This document shows, piece by piece, positions 31,966 to 41,461 of a DNA stretch of 64,000 bases. Within the stretch, counting starts at the first letter, position 1. Each line of letters opens with the position of its first letter. Both the position numbers and the translations under genes were made by a program. The DNA comes from Bacillota bacterium (GTDB taxonomy: Bacteria > Bacillota > Negativicutes > Sporomusales > Sporomusaceae): contig JAGGAB010000004.1 of NCBI GenBank assembly GCA_017889705.1, forward strand, positions 62,001 through 126,000, written 5' to 3'. A model generated the notes under the pieces. It was not told where the DNA came from and did not search any database. It saw only the letters and a list, made by a program, of their open reading frames with translations.

Positions 31966-32150
31966 TCAATACGCTTTTTGTTGTATACTTCCCAGGCACC
32001 CATAACCTTTTGCCGGGTGTAGTCCAGGCGTTTGGCAGTTACTTTATTTTCAGCTCTTTCGTTTTCCATGGAAAGATCATAAAGAGTATTGTTGAGCGCA
32101 GAGACAATGGCGGCCAACAAATCATGTGCTTCGTCATTGGAAGGTTGCAT
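31947..32150 (-). CDS. 67-residue hypothetical protein
   Basis: Start chosen at 32150 because AAAGGAGG lies 10 nt upstream; the frame extends to 32186 but without a site. Charged and helical (EAHDLLAAIVSALNNTLYDLSMENERAENKVTAKRLDYTRQKVMGAWEVYNKKRIEK), no membrane segment, probably a short coiled coil. No family recognised. Its stop lies within the terminator shared with tcdA. Confidence 0.6.
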   Translation of the reverse strand: MQPSNDEAHDLLAAIVSALNNTLYDLSMENERAENKVTAKRLDYTRQKVMGAWEVYNKKRIEKNKEA

Positions 32151-32273
32151 AGAGTAAATCCTCCTTTCATGGAATGCCAGTCTCAAGCAGCAGACCTAGC
32201 TCACTAAAATTATAGCCGGATATGTAAGGAATTGCAATAACAGGCAAAATGTATTAGAAATTTCCAATAAAGT

Positions 32274-32317
32274 AGCCTTATCTCCAGGTGGGGCTTAACC
32301 CCATCTAAAGGTTAGTC
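32274..32317 (+). repeat. structured repeat, module A only (copy 6, degenerate)
   Basis: CCTTATCTCCAGGTGGGG and CCCCATCTAAAGGTTAGTC correspond to module A with a weakened outer stem. It lies between the 67-residue gene and the nif promoter. Confidence 0.6.
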
Positions 32318-32383
32318 ATAAAATAAAAGCAGACGGGATAACGAAGGTCAGATAACTTAATTTTCCGAAATTAATCTGGGGTA

Positions 32384-32412
32384 TTGCAGGTGCATCTTAT
32401 CTATGGTATAGT
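32384..32412 (+). promoter_or_regulatory. predicted sigma-A promoter of the nif operon
   Basis: TTGCAG (32384-32389), 17-bp spacer and TATAGT (32407-32412); transcription should start near 32419. A TTAATTT/AAATTAA palindrome (32357-32374) sits just upstream. No convincing sigma-54 -24/-12 element was found before nifH. Confidence 0.65.
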
Positions 32413-32418
32413 GGGTTT

Positions 32419-32600
32419 ACAAGTTAATGGTTTTCAGCAATGAAGCTATGAAGTAGAGAATTCTGCTCATGGCTTTTTATGTTTTTAAACAAGTTAATAT
32501 GCTTCCTAAGCAATGAGGCTTACCACGTCAGTAAGTAACGCATTAACACATGGCAAAGGCTTACCACTGTAATTTACTGTGGTAAGCCTTTTATTTTCAT
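32419..32600 (+). promoter_or_regulatory. nif leader attenuator with two hexaloop hairpins (ANTAR-like)
   Basis: Two hairpins carry six-nucleotide loops that fit the ANTAR consensus (A at 1, G at 4): AATGAA at 32439-32444 and AATGAG at 32512-32517, the second on a perfect TAAGC/GCTTA stem. Each is preceded by the direct repeat ACAAGTTAAT (32419 and 32489, 70 bp apart). An intrinsic terminator follows (AAAGGCTTACCAC 32555-32567 with GTGGTAAGCC and TTTT to 32592). Its 5' arm is duplicated as GGCTTACCAC at 32517-32526 within the second hairpin, so alternative pairing is possible. ANTAR proteins are known RNA-binding antiterminators. Confidence 0.55.
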
Positions 32601-32636
32601 CAGTTAAAGGGGGTGATGGTTTTCAACACAAAATAA

Positions 32637-32672
32637 AGGCTTCACGTGTATTCGCAGTACGCGTGAAGCTCT
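32637..32672. repeat. second hairpin in the nif leader
   Basis: GGCTTCACGTGT and ACGCGTGAAGCT pair around ATTCGCAGT. There is no T-run on the plus strand, so it is not a terminator for nif; it may protect or present the nifH 5'-leader. Between the attenuator and nifH nothing else was recognised. Confidence 0.6.
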
Positions 32673-32713
32673 AGCAAATCGCAATACCCAAGCGGGCGGC
32701 CAGGGTTTATTGA

Positions 32714-33634
<921 letters not shown>

Positions 33635-33667
33635 TTGCCAACAACGAAAAATGAAGGAGTGAATGTT

Positions 33668-33994
33668 GTGATATTAATTAGAGCCATTATTCGACCAGAA
33701 AAGAAAGATGAAGTGTTGGCTGAACTGTCACAAGCTGGATTTAACGCCGTTACGGCTGTTGATGTTGTGGGCCGGGGCAAGCAGAAAGGCATTAAAATCG
33801 GTGGTGTTGTTTATGACGAAATCCCCAAAACCATGCTGATTATGGCGGTAAGAGCCGAATATAAACAGGAAATTGTTAAGGTAATTATGGAAGCAGCCAA
33901 AACCGGAGAAAAAGGTGCGTATGGTGACGGGAAAATTTTTATTACCCCGGTTTCCGAAGTATATACCGTGTCAAGCGGCATGAAAGAACTGTAA
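33668..33994 (+). CDS. nifI1: PII-like nitrogenase regulator NifI1
   Basis: 108 residues from the GTG at 33668 (GAAGGAG 9 nt upstream). GlnB-type fold: ILIRAIIRPEKKDEVLAELSQAGFNAVTAVDVVGRGKQKGIKIGG, then a T-loop with VYDEIPKTMLIMAV, and GEKGAYGDGKIFITPVSEVYTV, the PII C-terminal signature. Position between nifH and nifD identifies it as NifI1, which with NifI2 binds NifDK and inhibits it when nitrogen is sufficient (2-oxoglutarate relieves, ammonium triggers). It lacks the uridylylated tyrosine context of GlnB. Confidence 0.93.
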   Translation: MILIRAIIRPEKKDEVLAELSQAGFNAVTAVDVVGRGKQKGIKIGGVVYDEIPKTMLIMAVRAEYKQEIVKVIMEAAKTGEKGAYGDGKIFITPVSEVYTVSSGMKEL

Positions 33995-34007
33995 AGGAGG
34001 CTGTATT

Positions 34008-34415
34008 ATGCAGGAAATTCTAGCTATAGTGCGCATGAATAAGACCGGCGCCACTAAAAAAGCCTTGATAGAAGCCGGAGTTGCCGGTTTTACAGCCTTC
34101 AAAGTCATGGGACGCGGCAAATTAGTTGATGACCCCGCTGTTATTGCCGAACGAAAAGCCGCTATGATGGCTATGCCTGGAGCTGAGGAGCAGGATGCCG
34201 AAATGTTGATTGACGGTTTCCTGGACGGTCACAGGCTGTTCCCACGACGCATGTTTACCATGTTAGTGCATGATGAGGATGTAACGGGCATTGTCGAGGC
34301 TATTATGAAAGCCAACCGTACTGAAAATAAAGTGGGTGACGGAAAAATTATTGTTATGCCCATGCTGGATGCAGTTCGGGTTCGGACCGGTGAATCCGGT
34401 GAAGATGCTGTATAA
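34008..34415 (+). CDS. nifI2: PII-like nitrogenase regulator NifI2
   Basis: 135 residues. MQEILAIVRMNKTGATKKALIEAGVAGFTAFKVMGRGK is the PII core start; a longer T-loop region (ERKAAMMAMPGAEEQDAEMLIDGFLDGHRLFPRRMFTMLVHD) is characteristic of NifI2; ENKVGDGKIIVMPMLDAVRVRTGE closes the fold. It binds 2-oxoglutarate and ATP and partners NifI1 in reversible switch-off of nitrogenase. AAAGGAGG site 13 bp after nifI1. Confidence 0.93.
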   Translation: MQEILAIVRMNKTGATKKALIEAGVAGFTAFKVMGRGKLVDDPAVIAERKAAMMAMPGAEEQDAEMLIDGFLDGHRLFPRRMFTMLVHDEDVTGIVEAIMKANRTENKVGDGKIIVMPMLDAVRVRTGESGEDAV

Positions 34416-34451
34416 GAGTTTGTTAGTAAGGACGCAAAGGGGGTAAGCAGC

Positions 34452-36062
34452 ATGGCTGTTACTGAAAAAGAGTTACAGGAAATTCTTGACCAATATCCGT
34501 CTAAAGTCCAGAAAAATAGAGCAAAACACATTCTTATTAAAGACGGAGCGAGTGAGCAGATCATTGAAGCAAATACTCGCACCATTCCCGGTATTATTAC
34601 TAACCGTGGCTGTGCCTACGCCGGCTGTAAAGGCGTTGTGCTGGGCCCGCTTAAAGATATGGTTCATATTACGCACGGACCTATTGGCTGCGGCTACTAT
34701 ACCTGGGCAACCCGCCGTAATAAAGCTAAATCAGAAGATCCTACTCAAAACTTCCTCAATTATTGTGTGTCTACCGACATGCAGGAAAGTGATATCGTCT
34801 TTGGTGGTGAAAAGAAACTCGCTAAGATGATTGATGAAGTCGTAGAGATTTTCCATCCTAAGGCTATTACAGTTTCGGCCACCTGCCCGGTTGGTTTGAT
34901 TGGTGATGATATTAATGCTGTAGCCCGGGCTGCCGAGGGCCGCCACGGACTTCCGGTACTGGCCTTTAGTTGTGAAGGTTACAAGGGGGTCAGCCAGTCA
35001 GCCGGCCACCATATTGCCAACAATATCCTGATGGATAAAGTAATTGGCGCTAGCGAGGAAGAGAAAGCGGGCGGCAAGTACCCCATTAATATTCTTGGTG
35101 AATATAATATCGGCGGTGATAGCTGGGAAATTGAGCGAGTCTTAAAGGATATTGGCTATACCATTGTATCAGTCATGACCGGTGACGGCTCTTATGAAGA
35201 ACTCAAGAATGCCCACATAGCAGAACTTAATCTGGTGCAATGCCACCGCTCGATCAACTACATTGCCGAGATGCTGGAAACCAAGTATGGTACGCCTTGG
35301 CTCAAAGTCAATTTTATCGGTGTTCAAGGTATGAGTAGTTCGCTGCGCAGTATGGCTATGTACTTTGGAGACGAGGAGCTTATTGCCAAGACTGAAGAAG
35401 TAATTGCCCGCGAATTGACACGCATAGAACCGGTAATGGAGCAATATAAAAAAATCTGCGAAGGCAAAACTGCATTTTGCTTTGTCGGCGGCTCGCGCGG
35501 TCACCACTACCAGGGGTTGTTTGCTGAAATAGGTATTGAGACAATACTTGCAGGTTATGAATTTGCCCACAGGGACGATTACGAAGGCCGGCAGGTTATT
35601 CCGACCATCAAGACTGATGCCGATTCCAAAAATATTCCTGAACTTCAGGTAAGTGCCGATGAGCGCCGGTTCCGGCTCAAGGTATCGCCGGAAAAAATGG
35701 AAGAGCTTAAGCAGAAAATTCCTTTAAGCTATTATGAAGGCATGAATGTGACTATGAAAGACGGCACCATTGTTGTTGATGATCTCAACCATTTTGAAAC
35801 CGAAGAGTTTATCAAGATTCTTAAGCCTGATATCTTTGCTTCTGGTATCAAGGATAAATACGTAATTCAAAAAATGGGTATTCCGGCCAAACAGCTTCAC
35901 TCTTATGATTATAGCGGTCCTTATGCCGGGTTTAACGGGGCAGTTAATTTCGCCCGCGATGTGAGCATGGGATTTGCATCCCCTACCTGGAATTTCATAG
36001 TTCCGCCCTGGAAAGATGAACCGCTGTTAACCGGTACTGTAAATGAGGAAGGAGTGGCCTAA
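34452..36062 (+). CDS. nifD: nitrogenase molybdenum-iron protein alpha chain
   Basis: 536 residues. P-cluster cysteines at C54, C80 and C145 (NRGCAYAGC, HGPIGCGYYTW, SATCPVG), FeMo-cofactor ligands C264 (LVQCHRS) and H483 (QLHSYDYSG), and Q182/H186 in VSQSAGHH, equivalents of the substrate-channel Gln191 and His195. These match molybdenum-type NifD; no AnfG/VnfG delta subunit gene is present. With NifK it forms the alpha2-beta2 component that reduces N2. The start is at 34452 after AAAGGGGG; nifK follows by 1 bp. Confidence 0.97.
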   Translation: MAVTEKELQEILDQYPSKVQKNRAKHILIKDGASEQIIEANTRTIPGIITNRGCAYAGCKGVVLGPLKDMVHITHGPIGCGYYTWATRRNKAKSEDPTQNFLNYCVSTDMQESDIVFGGEKKLAKMIDEVVEIFHPKAITVSATCPVGLIGDDINAVARAAEGRHGLPVLAFSCEGYKGVSQSAGHHIANNILMDKVIGASEEEKAGGKYPINILGEYNIGGDSWEIERVLKDIGYTIVSVMTGDGSYEELKNAHIAELNLVQCHRSINYIAEMLETKYGTPWLKVNFIGVQGMSSSLRSMAMYFGDEELIAKTEEVIARELTRIEPVMEQYKKICEGKTAFCFVGGSRGHHYQGLFAEIGIETILAGYEFAHRDDYEGRQVIPTIKTDADSKNIPELQVSADERRFRLKVSPEKMEELKQKIPLSYYEGMNVTMKDGTIVVDDLNHFETEEFIKILKPDIFASGIKDKYVIQKMGIPAKQLHSYDYSGPYAGFNGAVNFARDVSMGFASPTWNFIVPPWKDEPLLTGTVNEEGVA

Positions 36063-36063
36063 T

Positions 36064-37452
36064 ATGCTGGATTGTACACCTAAAGAGCAAAAAGAACGTA
36101 ACAGTGGCGGCGCTATTAACCCGGCAAAAACCTGCCAGCCTATTGGCGCCATGTATGCGGCTCTCGGAATTCATGGTTGTCTGCCACATAGCCACGGCTC
36201 GCAAGGCTGCTGTTCCTTTCACCGTATGCATTTGTCCCGGCATTTCCGGGAACCGGCTATGGCTTCGACTTCGAGCTTTACCGAAGGGGCTTCGGTGTTT
36301 GGTGGCGGCGCTAATCTAAAAACTGCAATTAAGAATGTATTTTCTATTTATAACCCGGAAATCATGGCTGTGCACACCACTTGCTTGACTGAGACTATCG
36401 GTGACGATATTCCGAGCATTATTAAATCAGCCGAGATTCCAGAAGGCAAATTAGTTATTCATGCCAATACGCCAAGTTATCAGGGGTCTCATGTTACCGG
36501 TTTTTCCAATATGACCAAAGGGATGGTTAGTTATTTGGCTGAAGCCACGCTGCCGGTGAAAAAAGAACAGGTTAACCTTATTCCGGGATTTGTTAATCCG
36601 GGCGATATGCGGGAGATCAAGCGTATAGCCAGGGTTATGGGAATTACGTCAATCATGTTTCCTGACACTTCAGGTGTAATGGATGCTCCCCTGACAGGTA
36701 AGTTTTCTATGTACCCTAAGGGCGGTGCTACTGTCGAGCAAATTAAAGACAGCGGCAATTCCAGGCTGACACTGGCGCTGGGACGGTTTGCCTCCAGTGA
36801 AGCGGCAGAGTTATTGTCCAAGAAATGTCAGGTGCCGGCAAGTGTTCTCAAAACACCAATTGGTATTAAAGCCACAGATGAGCTGATTATGGCATTGCGC
36901 CGGGCTTTTTCGCAAGAAGTGCCCTATGAACTGGAAGAAGAGCGTGGACAGTTGGTAGACATTATGACTGATACGCATTTTCATTTTCATGGCAAACAGG
37001 TAGCCATCTTTGGCGATCCGGATATTGTTACCGGCCTGACCGAATTTGTGTTGAGTCTGGGAATGAAACCGGTGCATGTATTGACAGGTACACCGGGCGG
37101 AGCCGTTGGTTCCGGTATGGGAAGCTTTGAAGAAGAAATCCGGGGTATGCTGGCAGCTGCAGGGGTGAGCGCTAATGTCAAAGCCGGTGGTGATTTATTT
37201 ACCTTCCAACAATGGATCAAGAACCAGCCGGTTGATTTGATTATCGGCACTACCTATGGCAAATATATCGCGCGTGCCGAAGACATCCCGCTGGTGCGGG
37301 TTGGTTTCCCGATACTTGATCGTAGCGTGCATTCCTATTTGCCGATTGTCGGCTACCGTGGTGCTATGCGGTTGATTGAGAGTATCAGCGGGGCACTCTT
37401 AGATAGAGCTGACAGAGATGCGACAGATGAAGATTTTGAACTGGTAATGTAA
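36064..37452 (+). CDS. nifK: nitrogenase molybdenum-iron protein beta chain
   Basis: 462 residues from the ATG at 36064, where GAGGAAGGAG lies upstream inside nifD; the frame extends to 36043 without function. P-cluster ligands C24, C49 (HGSQGC) and C107 (TTCLTE). RHFREPAMASTSSFTEGASVFGGGANL is typical of the short group III NifK without the N-terminal extension of proteobacterial NifK. Makes the alpha2-beta2 MoFe protein with NifD. Translation is probably coupled. Confidence 0.97.
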   Translation: MLDCTPKEQKERNSGGAINPAKTCQPIGAMYAALGIHGCLPHSHGSQGCCSFHRMHLSRHFREPAMASTSSFTEGASVFGGGANLKTAIKNVFSIYNPEIMAVHTTCLTETIGDDIPSIIKSAEIPEGKLVIHANTPSYQGSHVTGFSNMTKGMVSYLAEATLPVKKEQVNLIPGFVNPGDMREIKRIARVMGITSIMFPDTSGVMDAPLTGKFSMYPKGGATVEQIKDSGNSRLTLALGRFASSEAAELLSKKCQVPASVLKTPIGIKATDELIMALRRAFSQEVPYELEEERGQLVDIMTDTHFHFHGKQVAIFGDPDIVTGLTEFVLSLGMKPVHVLTGTPGGAVGSGMGSFEEEIRGMLAAAGVSANVKAGGDLFTFQQWIKNQPVDLIIGTTYGKYIARAEDIPLVRVGFPILDRSVHSYLPIVGYRGAMRLIESISGALLDRADRDATDEDFELVM

Positions 37453-37474
37453 CAAGACTGGAGGTGACTGGGTG

Positions 37475-38830
37475 ATGAGCGAGACAGCTGCAGCGATTTC
37501 AGAGCGGGAACAATTTATAGCTACTAAAGGACGTCGTAAAAATACGTTAAAGTGTGATGCGGACAGCATTGCCGGCTGTGTCAGCCAGCGGGCCTGTGTG
37601 TACTGTGGGGCCAGGGTGGTTTTAAATCCGGTTACCGATGCTATTCACTTGGTGCATGGACCAGTGGGCTGTGCCAGTTATACCTGGGATATTCGCGGCA
37701 GTCTGTCAAGTGGCTCTGAACTTTACCGCAACAGTTTTACTACTGATTTACGAGAACAGGACATTATTTTTGGTGGGGAAAAGAAACTGGCCCGAACTAT
37801 TGATGAACTTGTGGAAAAATATAAATCCAAACTGGTATTTGTGTATTCCACCTGTATTGTCGGGGTAATTGGCGATGATTTGACGGCTGTGTGCAAAGCG
37901 GCGGCCAGCCGTCATGGTATTGAAGTAATTCCTGTAGAATCCAGTGGCTTTATCGGCAATAAATCCGCCGGTTATCGCGCGGCCTGTGAAGCGCTGCTAA
38001 AGCTTATAGACCCTGTTGACCGGCGTGAGGCTGCTGCCAGTAGGTCTCTTAATTATCTGGGGGATTTCAACCTGGCAGGGGAAGCCTGGATTGTTAAGGA
38101 CTATCTTACCCAAATGGGTGTTCAGATTAATACCGTGTTTACCGGTGACTCGACAAGTGACACCATCAAATCGGCAGCCAAGGCTTCGCTCAACATTGTC
38201 CAATGTGCAGGTTCTATGTATTATCTGGCAGGAAAACTGCAGGAACTTTACGGTATTCCGTATCAGCAGGTGTCTTTCCTGGGACTTGAGGATACTGCGC
38301 AGTCGCTGCGCAATATAGCGGAGGCCTTGGGCGGCGGAGAAATCAGAGCCAAAGCCGAGGTGATCATTCGGCGGGAAACTGACCGAGTGCTGCCTATTAT
38401 TCAAGGCTATCGCGAAAAATTAGCAGGAAAAAAAGCGGCTGTCTATGTTGGTGGTGGCTTTAAGGCTATCTCGCTGATTAAACAATTCCGGGAACTTGGC
38501 ATGGAAGTGGTAATGGTAGGCACGCAGACCGGGCGGCAGGAAGAGTATGATACCATTCATTCGCTAGTAAGTGACGGTACGGTTATTCTTGATGATGCCA
38601 ATCCGGCTGAGCTTGAAAAGTTTATGACCGGACAGGGCGCGCATCTTCTGGTAGGTGGCGTTAAGGAACGGCCACTGGCCTACAAGCTGGGGCTGGCCTT
38701 TCTTGATCATAATCACAACCGCAAGCATCCCTTAAGTGGGTATGACGGCGCTGTTAATTTTGCGCAGGAAGTATATTCTACCGTGTGTTCACCGGTATGG
38801 CAGTATACAACGCGGCAAGGAGGTGGCTAG
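37475..38830 (+). CDS. nifE: FeMo-cofactor scaffold protein NifE
   Basis: About 451 residues (ATG 37475; GGAGGTG 7 nt upstream; GTG 37472 is also possible). NifE with NifN forms the alpha2-beta2 scaffold that converts NifB-co to FeMo-co with Mo and homocitrate. Seen: CVSQRACVYCGARVVLNPVTDAIHLVHGPVGCASYTWDIRG and IIFGGEKKLARTIDELVEKY, cysteine pattern of NifE rather than NifD; CSTCIVGVIGDDL fits its second cluster-binding part. nifN starts 1 bp after its stop. Confidence 0.95.
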   Translation: MSETAAAISEREQFIATKGRRKNTLKCDADSIAGCVSQRACVYCGARVVLNPVTDAIHLVHGPVGCASYTWDIRGSLSSGSELYRNSFTTDLREQDIIFGGEKKLARTIDELVEKYKSKLVFVYSTCIVGVIGDDLTAVCKAAASRHGIEVIPVESSGFIGNKSAGYRAACEALLKLIDPVDRREAAASRSLNYLGDFNLAGEAWIVKDYLTQMGVQINTVFTGDSTSDTIKSAAKASLNIVQCAGSMYYLAGKLQELYGIPYQQVSFLGLEDTAQSLRNIAEALGGGEIRAKAEVIIRRETDRVLPIIQGYREKLAGKKAAVYVGGGFKAISLIKQFRELGMEVVMVGTQTGRQEEYDTIHSLVSDGTVILDDANPAELEKFMTGQGAHLLVGGVKERPLAYKLGLAFLDHNHNRKHPLSGYDGAVNFAQEVYSTVCSPVWQYTTRQGGG

Positions 38831-38831
38831 T

Positions 38832-40160
38832 ATGGAAAATCCCTGTCATATGTGTATGCCGATGGGCGGGATTTTGGCGCTTAAGGGCATTGAACAGGCC
38901 ATGGTGATTGTTCATGGCTCCCAAGGCTGCAGCACCTATATGCGGCGGCACATTGCCGAACATTTTAATGAACCTGTTGATGTTGGCTCCTCGTCACTTA
39001 ATGAAAAAGGCACTGTGTATGGCGGCGAGGCCAACCTCTGCAAAGCACTTGACAATATTCGCAAAGTTTATCAGCCGGGGCTGATAGGGGTTGTTACCAC
39101 TTGTCTGGCCGAAACCATCGGCGAAGACATTGCTAGAATCGCAAGCGAATATCGCCACGAACGCAACCTGGATATGCCGATTGTAACCGCCAATACTCCC
39201 GGGTATGGCGGCAACCATAGCGAAGGGTATTGGGTGACTGTCAGACGGCTGGTGGAGACAATGGCAACGAACACCGAGCGTCACAACAAGGTAAATGTGA
39301 TTATACCAAGTATTAGTCCGGCCGATATCAGGGAACTCAAACGCCTGCTTACCGCTATGGAGATAGAGTATACGCTGCTGCCAGATATATCAGATACGCT
39401 TGACCGTCCATATCTAGCAGCCTACAGCAAACTGCCAGCAGGTGGTACGGCAATTGCCGATTTGTATCGTCTGGGCGGTGCGCCGGCAACCATTGAATTC
39501 GGCGTTACACTCGATGACAAGGTATCACCAGGAAAATATCTGAAAGACACCTTTGGCGTACCGCTATATTCGCTGGCACTGCCTATCGGTATAGAAAATA
39601 CCGATGCTTTTATCAAGGTGCTTGAGGAAATCAGTGGGCGAAAATGTCCGGAGGATGTTGAAAGCGAGCGAGGACGGTTGCTTGACGGCATGATTGATTC
39701 TCATAAATATAATTTTGCCGGACGGAGCGCAGTTTTTGGTGATCCAGAACTCGTGTATGCCGTGACCCGCCTTTGTTTGGAGAATGGCATTCGTCCCATT
39801 GTGGTGGCAGGTGATAAAAGCGGCAATGCGGCGCGGCTGCTGCCCCAAAGCGATTTAACGGCTGAAATGGTTGTCCTGCCTGACCCGGACTTTAATAATG
39901 TTGAACAACAGGCTAGAGCCGGTAAGGTTAATATTGCTATTGGTCATTCAGATGGGCGGTTTCTTACCGAAAGGCACCAAATTCCATTAGTGCGCTTAGG
40001 CTTTCCCATTCATGACCGGATTGGCGGCCAACGGTTGCTGTCAATAGGTTATACCGGCAGTATGCTGCTATTAGACAGAATCACCAACACCCTATTAGCT
40101 GAAAAATATACGCACTATCGCGAAAATATGTATCAAACCTATTACAGTAAAACATCATAA
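38832..40160 (+). CDS. nifN: FeMo-cofactor scaffold protein NifN
   Basis: 442 residues from the ATG at 38832 (AAGGAGGTGG within the end of nifE). The frame extends to 38736 but overlaps nifE. MENPCHMCMPMGGILALKGIEQAMVIVHGSQGCSTYMRRHI is the NifN start (the HGSQGC motif as in NifK), TTCLAETIGEDI follows. In many clostridia NifN is fused to NifB; here it is separate. Partner of NifE in cofactor assembly. Confidence 0.94.
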   Translation: MENPCHMCMPMGGILALKGIEQAMVIVHGSQGCSTYMRRHIAEHFNEPVDVGSSSLNEKGTVYGGEANLCKALDNIRKVYQPGLIGVVTTCLAETIGEDIARIASEYRHERNLDMPIVTANTPGYGGNHSEGYWVTVRRLVETMATNTERHNKVNVIIPSISPADIRELKRLLTAMEIEYTLLPDISDTLDRPYLAAYSKLPAGGTAIADLYRLGGAPATIEFGVTLDDKVSPGKYLKDTFGVPLYSLALPIGIENTDAFIKVLEEISGRKCPEDVESERGRLLDGMIDSHKYNFAGRSAVFGDPELVYAVTRLCLENGIRPIVVAGDKSGNAARLLPQSDLTAEMVVLPDPDFNNVEQQARAGKVNIAIGHSDGRFLTERHQIPLVRLGFPIHDRIGGQRLLSIGYTGSMLLLDRITNTLLAEKYTHYRENMYQTYYSKTS

Positions 40161-40191
40161 TTGCCGACAAAAGGAAGGAGGTGGCCGCTCT

Positions 40192-41448
40192 ATGGCGAGC
40201 GTGCTTACCGATAAACATCCCTGTTTTTCCAGTTCAGCTCAACATAAATATGCACGTATGCACTTGCCGGTAGCGCCGCGGTGTAATATCAGCTGCAACT
40301 ATTGCAGCCGCAAGTTTGATTGTGTTAATGAAAGCCGCCCAGGGGTAACCAGCGAAGTGCTGTCACCAGGAGATGCTTTGGAAAAATTTAAAAAAGTCAA
40401 GGCTGCTATCCCTAACCTTAGTGTGGTTGGCATTGCCGGTCCGGGAGATGCTCTGGCTGACTGGCAGGAAACCCGGGAGACTATTGAACTGATAAAAACG
40501 GCAGACGCAAACATGTTGTTCTGTCTGTCAACAAACGGCTTGTTATTGCCGGAATACGCTCCGGAAATAGTCAAACTTGGCGTAAAACATGTCACCGTAA
40601 CCGTTAACTGTATTGACCCCGTTGTTGGTGCCCAAATATACGGGGCAGTTAATTACCAAGGTAATCGATATCTGGGGACAGAAGGCGCAGAAATTCTCTT
40701 AAGCAACCAGCAGGAAGGCATTATGTATTTAGCCGGGCATGGCATTGTGGTCAAAGTAAATATTGTTATGATAAAAATGGTTAATGACTGGCATATACCG
40801 GATGTTGTGAAAAAGGTCAAGAAACTTGGTGCCAGCCTCACCAATATTATGCCGTTTTTGCCGGCGCAGGGCAGTGTGTTTTCCGGGTTGCCGCAAACCA
40901 GCATGCGCGATGTTAACGATATGCGGACAGCTTGCGCCGGGGAACTAAAACAAATGACTCATTGCCGCCAGTGCCGGGCCGATGCCATTGGCCTTTTGAG
41001 CCAGGATATCAGTAATGAGTTTAGAGGCTGCGCGGCTGCTCAAGAGGTTGAGCAGGTCGAACCGGTTGCATCTAAACCAGTTCCCTTTGTCGGTAACTAC
41101 AAAATCGCCGTTACCTCCAAATCAGATAAGCTGGTTGATTTGCATTTTGGGCATGCTGAAGAGTTTCGTATTTATCAGGTAAATAATAACCGATACGAGC
41201 TGGTGGAAACGCGTAGGCTGGAGAAATACTGCAGCGGCAGCGCTGACTGTGACAGCGAAGACAAACGCCGGAAAGCGATATTAACAGCACTTAGTGATTG
41301 TGATGCAGTACTCACCATGCGAATTGGCTATCAGGTCCAAAAACATTTGTTGAAACGAGGTGTTATGGCGGTGGAATACTGCTATACCATCGAGAGCGGA
41401 CTTTTTTATACTGTTGAGCAGTTGGAACTTAAAAGCGCAGCTGTGTAA
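40192..41448 (+). CDS. nifB: NifB, radical SAM FeMo-cofactor core synthase with C-terminal NifX/NafY domain
   Basis: 418 residues. Radical SAM cysteines C31, C35 and C38 (CNISCNYC), then RKFDCVNESRPGVTSEVLSPGDAL, the NifB-specific extra motif; GIAGPGDALADWQ and LCLSTNGLLLP follow. Residues about 300-418 (VGNYKIAVTSKSDKLVDLHFGHAEEFRIYQV..) form a NifX/NafY-type cofactor-binding domain, as in full-length NifB proteins. It makes NifB-co (the 8Fe-9S-C core) for NifEN. AAGGAGGTGG precedes the ATG. Confidence 0.96.
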   Translation: MASVLTDKHPCFSSSAQHKYARMHLPVAPRCNISCNYCSRKFDCVNESRPGVTSEVLSPGDALEKFKKVKAAIPNLSVVGIAGPGDALADWQETRETIELIKTADANMLFCLSTNGLLLPEYAPEIVKLGVKHVTVTVNCIDPVVGAQIYGAVNYQGNRYLGTEGAEILLSNQQEGIMYLAGHGIVVKVNIVMIKMVNDWHIPDVVKKVKKLGASLTNIMPFLPAQGSVFSGLPQTSMRDVNDMRTACAGELKQMTHCRQCRADAIGLLSQDISNEFRGCAAAQEVEQVEPVASKPVPFVGNYKIAVTSKSDKLVDLHFGHAEEFRIYQVNNNRYELVETRRLEKYCSGSADCDSEDKRRKAILTALSDCDAVLTMRIGYQVQKHLLKRGVMAVEYCYTIESGLFYTVEQLELKSAAV

Positions 41449-41461
41449 AGGAGAGAAGAAA

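Noticed and set aside
8411..32317. CRISPR array from the repeated 44-118 bp units
   Set aside because: Copies are scattered by kilobases, differ in length and orientation, and have no regular spacers.
32618..32640. Ribosome-site-like AAAGGGGGTGATG and a six-codon ORF in the nif leader
   Set aside because: The spacing to the ATG is zero and the peptide (MVFNTK) is too short to support; noted only.
34452..37452. Fe-only (Anf) identity of the nitrogenase, prompted by the AnfO-type gene
   Set aside because: NifD shows Mo-type motifs (VSQSAGHH, LVQCHRS), nifE/nifN/nifV are present and no delta subunit gene exists.
38736..38831. Longer NifN reading frame
   Set aside because: It overlaps nifE and lies upstream of the clear ribosome site and family start at 38832.
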